Below are positions 44,701 to 46,023 of a DNA stretch of 46,023 bases, in pieces. The notes under the pieces were generated by a model. It did not search any database, was not told the DNA's origin, and worked only from the letters and a program-made list of their open reading frames with translations. Made by a program: the position numbers and the translations under genes. Numbering within the stretch: the first letter of the stretch is position 1; every line of letters starts with the position of its first letter. The stretch is from Cnuella takakiae (lineage in GTDB: Bacteria > Bacteroidota > Bacteroidia > Chitinophagales > Chitinophagaceae), in the NCBI RefSeq assembly GCF_001953305.1, contig NZ_MTFE01000010.1, positions 724,359-770,381 on the forward strand, written 5' to 3'.

Positions 44701-45047
44701 GCATCGAGAAACTACCCTTGCCGGTACAGTTGTCATCGGTACATGCCATCCTTGCCCGCGACATCAACGGCGATGGTGCTACCGACCTGATGCTGGGCGG
44801 CAACCTCTTTGGCCTGCTGCCCCAGTTTGGCAGGCTCGATGCTTCCTTTGGCCATGTGCTGATCAATACCGGTAATGGCAGGTTCCGCTACCTCCAGCCC
44901 CACGAATCGGGCGTGGAGCTGCGCGGCCAGGTGCGCGATATCTTGGCGGTACAGGGTAAGGGCAGGATGCAGTACCTGTTTTTGCAAAACGACGAAAAGC
45001 CGGTATTGTTTCGTCCCCGGCTGCAAGCCGTAGCAAAGCGTAAGTGA
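41730..45047 (+). CDS. FG-GAP/VCBS repeat lipoprotein with ASPIC/UnbV domain
   Basis: The 1105-residue surface lipoprotein (lipobox LLLACGKK, Cys14) is built of two beta-propeller-like halves. At least thirteen calcium-binding DxDxDG-type loops are visible, among them DINNDGLADVFF, DINSDGWLDIYV, DYDLDGDLDCYI, DADNDGLSDLFV, DLDNDGDLDLVV, DADKDGDADLFV and DLDGDGDDDLVL. Between the halves (~530-610) lies an ASPIC/UnbV segment (IGSTIRVYSGGV, ELVPSRGFQSSID, VTWPDRSV). Its function is not established; in Bacteroidota such genes commonly follow susCD pairs, which suggests glycan binding or a surface scaffold. ATG 41730 is chosen for the lipoprotein signal; the longer open frame begins inside the terminator. 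A paralogue follows 31 bp downstream. Confidence 0.9.
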   Translation: MKNYLWLLCLLLACGKKPELPANGLFQLQENSGINFTNKVEHDAKFNVFSYRNFYNGGGVAIGDINNDGLADVFFTANRSDNKLYLNKGNWKFEDITTKAGFKASGKWGTGVVMVDINSDGWLDIYVCNAGYQKGISNENELYINNRNGTFTEEAAKWGLAESGYTTHAAFFDYDLDGDLDCYILKNSFLPVNTLNYANKRELRAENWPVPDVVKGGGDKLLRNDGGHFTDVSEAANIYGSLIGFGLGVTVGDVNGDQYPDIYISNDFFERDYLYINKKDGTFSEELEQWTQHISHSSMGADIADINNDGHPDIFTTDMLPGDDLRLRTTTSFENWDVNQLKVRSGFYNQFQQNTLQVNNGGGKFLETAFYSGVAATDWSWGGLIFDADNDGLSDLFVCNGIYHDVTDQDFIDFFANEVIQNMVLTGKKDEVDGVIGKMPSRPIPNQMFRNRGNLRFSDETTAWGLATPSFSNGAAYGDLDNDGDLDLVVNNVNMPSFVYRNQSREQLKDHYIGIRLQGAAPNSFAIGSTIRVYSGGVMQTRELVPSRGFQSSIDYKQLVGLGKNAVVDSVVVTWPDRSVSVVQKPAVDTVLLLAQKDAKSRGAIIAKPAVQPLFDSLESGFDKHVEDSYVDFYYERNIPVLLSREGPKAAAADVNGDGLEDVYISGAAGQSGQLYLQNAGGGFVKRPNPEFERFAPLEDVSALFFDADKDGDADLFVGACMSQKADFVGAGQNRLFKNDGKGNFTLAQNALPGATMNTTAAVAMDADGDGDTDLFIGGRNMPEDYGIDPASALFINNGQGNFTNLLRGPAAQMGMITGAAGIRLAKNSAPALVVAGEWMAPRILQWQGGTLKALRTSLDTLQGWWQALETADLDGDGDDDLVLGNIGENFYLRPGKTSPVKLWVNDFDGNGVTDKLLSRTVAGRDMPVFLKREITEQIVSLRKENLKHEAFAARSVQDLFSGKQVEASKVKTFDYPSTVIAWNEGGGKFRIEKLPLPVQLSSVHAILARDINGDGATDLMLGGNLFGLLPQFGRLDASFGHVLINTGNGRFRYLQPHESGVELRGQVRDILAVQGKGRMQYLFLQNDEKPVLFRPRLQAVAKRK

Positions 45048-45078
45048 TGTTGTTGCAGAAAACCTTAATCGATTGATC

Positions 45079-46023
45079 GTGTTCACCTCAATATTTTCTC
45101 GCCACAAAGACACAAAGGCACTAAGCAGCACAAAGGTTTTCTTCGTGCTTCCTTTCTGTCTTTGTGTCTTAGTGGCCCAAATCCTCGCAGGTTGCACCAC
45201 CAAAAAGCAACCGGCCCTGTTCACCGTTCGCGACCACAACCAGACGGGGCTTCACTTTACCAATACCCTCAAGGCCACACCCGAGTTCAACATGTTCAAA
45301 TACATGTATTTCTACAACGGGGCGGGCGTGGGTGCCGGCGATTTCAACGGCGATGGCAAAACCGACCTGTTCTTTTCGGCCAACCAGGGTCAGAACAAAC
45401 TCTACCTGAACAAGGGTGCACTTAAGTTTGAAGACGTGACCCAAGCTGCGGGCATCCCCCAGGACGGCGGCTGGAGTACCGGTGTATCGGTAGTGGATAT
45501 CAATGCCGACGGGCTGCTGGATATCTACGTGTGCCGGGTAGGCAATTTCGAAACCCTCAAAGGCAAGAACCAACTCCTGATCAACAAGGGCCTGCGCAAT
45601 GGCATACCTCATTTTCAAGATGAAGCCGCAGCTTACGGCCTTGATTTTTCCGGCTTCAGCACCCAGGCAGCTTTTTTTGATTACGACCTGGATGGCGACC
45701 TCGACTGCTACCTCCTCAACCACTCGGTGCACCAGAACGGCACTTTTGCGGAGCGCAAAGTGTTTATGGGCACCACCCACCCGCTGACGGGCGACCGGAT
45801 TTATGAGAACAGGAGCCCCTCCCCGGCCCTCCCCGGTGGGGAGGGAGAAGGAAAGACCCTGCGAAACAAATCAAGTCAATCCCTCAATAGCGGAGGCTCC
45901 AACTCCCTCCCCACCGGGGAGGGCCGGGGAGGGGCTGCTTTTGTCGATGTTACCCCCTCCACCGGCATCAACTCCTCTGCCATTGGTTACGGCTTTGGCA
46001 TTGCCATCGGCGATATCAACCTT
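45079..46023 (+). CDS. FG-GAP/VCBS repeat lipoprotein, second copy, cut by window end; signal peptide and an internal segment are repeat-derived
   Basis: The frame is open to the window edge (315 codons). It is a paralogue of the preceding gene: GVGAGDFNGDGKTDLFFSAN, VVDINADGLLDIYVC, FFDYDLDGDLDCYL and IGYGFGIAIGDIN align with it. No ATG is available near the start. GTG 45079 gives a basic n-region (SRHKDTKALSSTK), a hydrophobic core (VFFVLPFCLCVLVAQIL) and a lipobox LAGC; GTG 45145 would leave no basic residues. Most of this signal peptide is encoded by the dispersed repeat at 45102-45175. Residues ~246-286 are encoded by the 123-bp element at 45814-45936, which sits between two conserved stretches (GDRIYEN and FVDVTPSTGIN). 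The frame is intact, so it is called a gene rather than a pseudogene. Confidence 0.82.
   Translation, partial: MFTSIFSRHKDTKALSSTKVFFVLPFCLCVLVAQILAGCTTKKQPALFTVRDHNQTGLHFTNTLKATPEFNMFKYMYFYNGAGVGAGDFNGDGKTDLFFSANQGQNKLYLNKGALKFEDVTQAAGIPQDGGWSTGVSVVDINADGLLDIYVCRVGNFETLKGKNQLLINKGLRNGIPHFQDEAAAYGLDFSGFSTQAAFFDYDLDGDLDCYLLNHSVHQNGTFAERKVFMGTTHPLTGDRIYENRSPSPALPGGEGEGKTLRNKSSQSLNSGGSNSLPTGEGRGGAAFVDVTPSTGINSSAIGYGFGIAIGDINL
45102..45175. repeat. Facing CCACAAAGACACAAAGG-family repeats encoding a signal peptide
   Basis: CCACAAAGACACAAAGGCAC (45102 on) faces CTTTCTGTCTTTGTGTCTTA with a GTGG end (45152-45175). This is the same family as 6797-6839 and 9426-9562. Here the sequence is in frame with the FG-GAP gene. 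Confidence 0.85.
45814..45936. repeat. 123-bp inverted-repeat element inserted in frame in the FG-GAP gene
   Basis: Arms 45814-45848 and 45902-45936 (35 bp each, 34 matching when inverted; core CCCCTCCCCGGCCCTCCCC) frame 53 bp. The element is exactly 41 codons and has no stop codon in the reading frame used. The left arm encodes SPSPALPGGEGEG and the right arm NSLPTGEGRGGA, the latter identical to the repeat peptide in PaaB. Confidence 0.9.

Noticed and set aside
45079-46023. The last gene as a pseudogene broken by the 123-bp insertion and lacking an ATG.
   Set aside because: The frame is open through the repeat, the insertion and the conserved regions after it, and a GTG start gives a complete lipoprotein signal.

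Overview
The window looks like the chromosome of a Bacteroidota bacterium, most likely of the Chitinophagaceae. The evidence is two SusC/SusD outer-membrane glycan uptake pairs, many lipoproteins with Bacteroidota-type lipoboxes, promoter boxes close to TAnnTTTG instead of purine-rich ribosome binding sites, and GH97, GH13 and FG-GAP/UnbV proteins typical of this phylum. No rRNA, tRNA or CRISPR array was seen, so the genus cannot be fixed.

Layout. 1-4.8 kb: a TonB-dependent receptor, a lone response-regulator receiver, a YciO/Sua5-type protein and RNase HII. 4.9-10.7 kb: the phenylacetyl-CoA epoxidase genes paaE, paaA, paaB, paaC, paaD on the minus strand, split between paaE and paaA by an oppositely oriented GH30 lipoprotein gene. 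10.7-11.3 kb: a gene-free, repeat-rich stretch with a large nested palindrome. 11.3-23.5 kb: housekeeping and unknown genes: a secreted low-complexity protein, a PfkB-type sugar kinase, a WYL regulator, a lamin-tail-domain secreted protein, asd behind a probable transcription attenuator, an SDR oxidoreductase, a DUF2461 protein, a NUMOD4/HNH-like protein, NAD-dependent DNA ligase and a small membrane protein. 23.7-36.8 kb: a starch-type polysaccharide utilisation locus, in order GH97 alpha-glucosidase, GH13 alpha-amylase, Nudix-like regulator, SusC, SusD, SusE, GH5-like hydrolase. 37.0-46.0 kb: a second SusC/SusD pair followed by two tandem FG-GAP/UnbV lipoproteins, the last cut by the window end.

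How the genes work together. GH97 and GH13 should cut alpha-glucan, SusD/SusE bind it and SusC imports the products. Twin GTGT-N7-ACAC palindromes with identical 24-bp spacing lie in front of both the GH97 gene and susC, which suggests shared control, possibly by the Nudix-like regulator encoded between them. PaaABCDE form the multicomponent oxygenase that epoxidises phenylacetyl-CoA.

The most unusual feature is the density and placement of short palindromic repeats. More than a dozen families sit in nearly every intergenic gap, and several are translated in frame. Three of the five Paa subunits (PaaB, PaaC, PaaE) contain residues encoded by three different repeat families. A 123-bp (41-codon) inverted-repeat element lies inside the last FG-GAP gene and is read in the same frame as its relative in paaB. 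The lipoprotein signal peptide of that last gene is itself written in a dispersed repeat. This resembles the logic of the Rickettsia palindromic elements, with different sequences.
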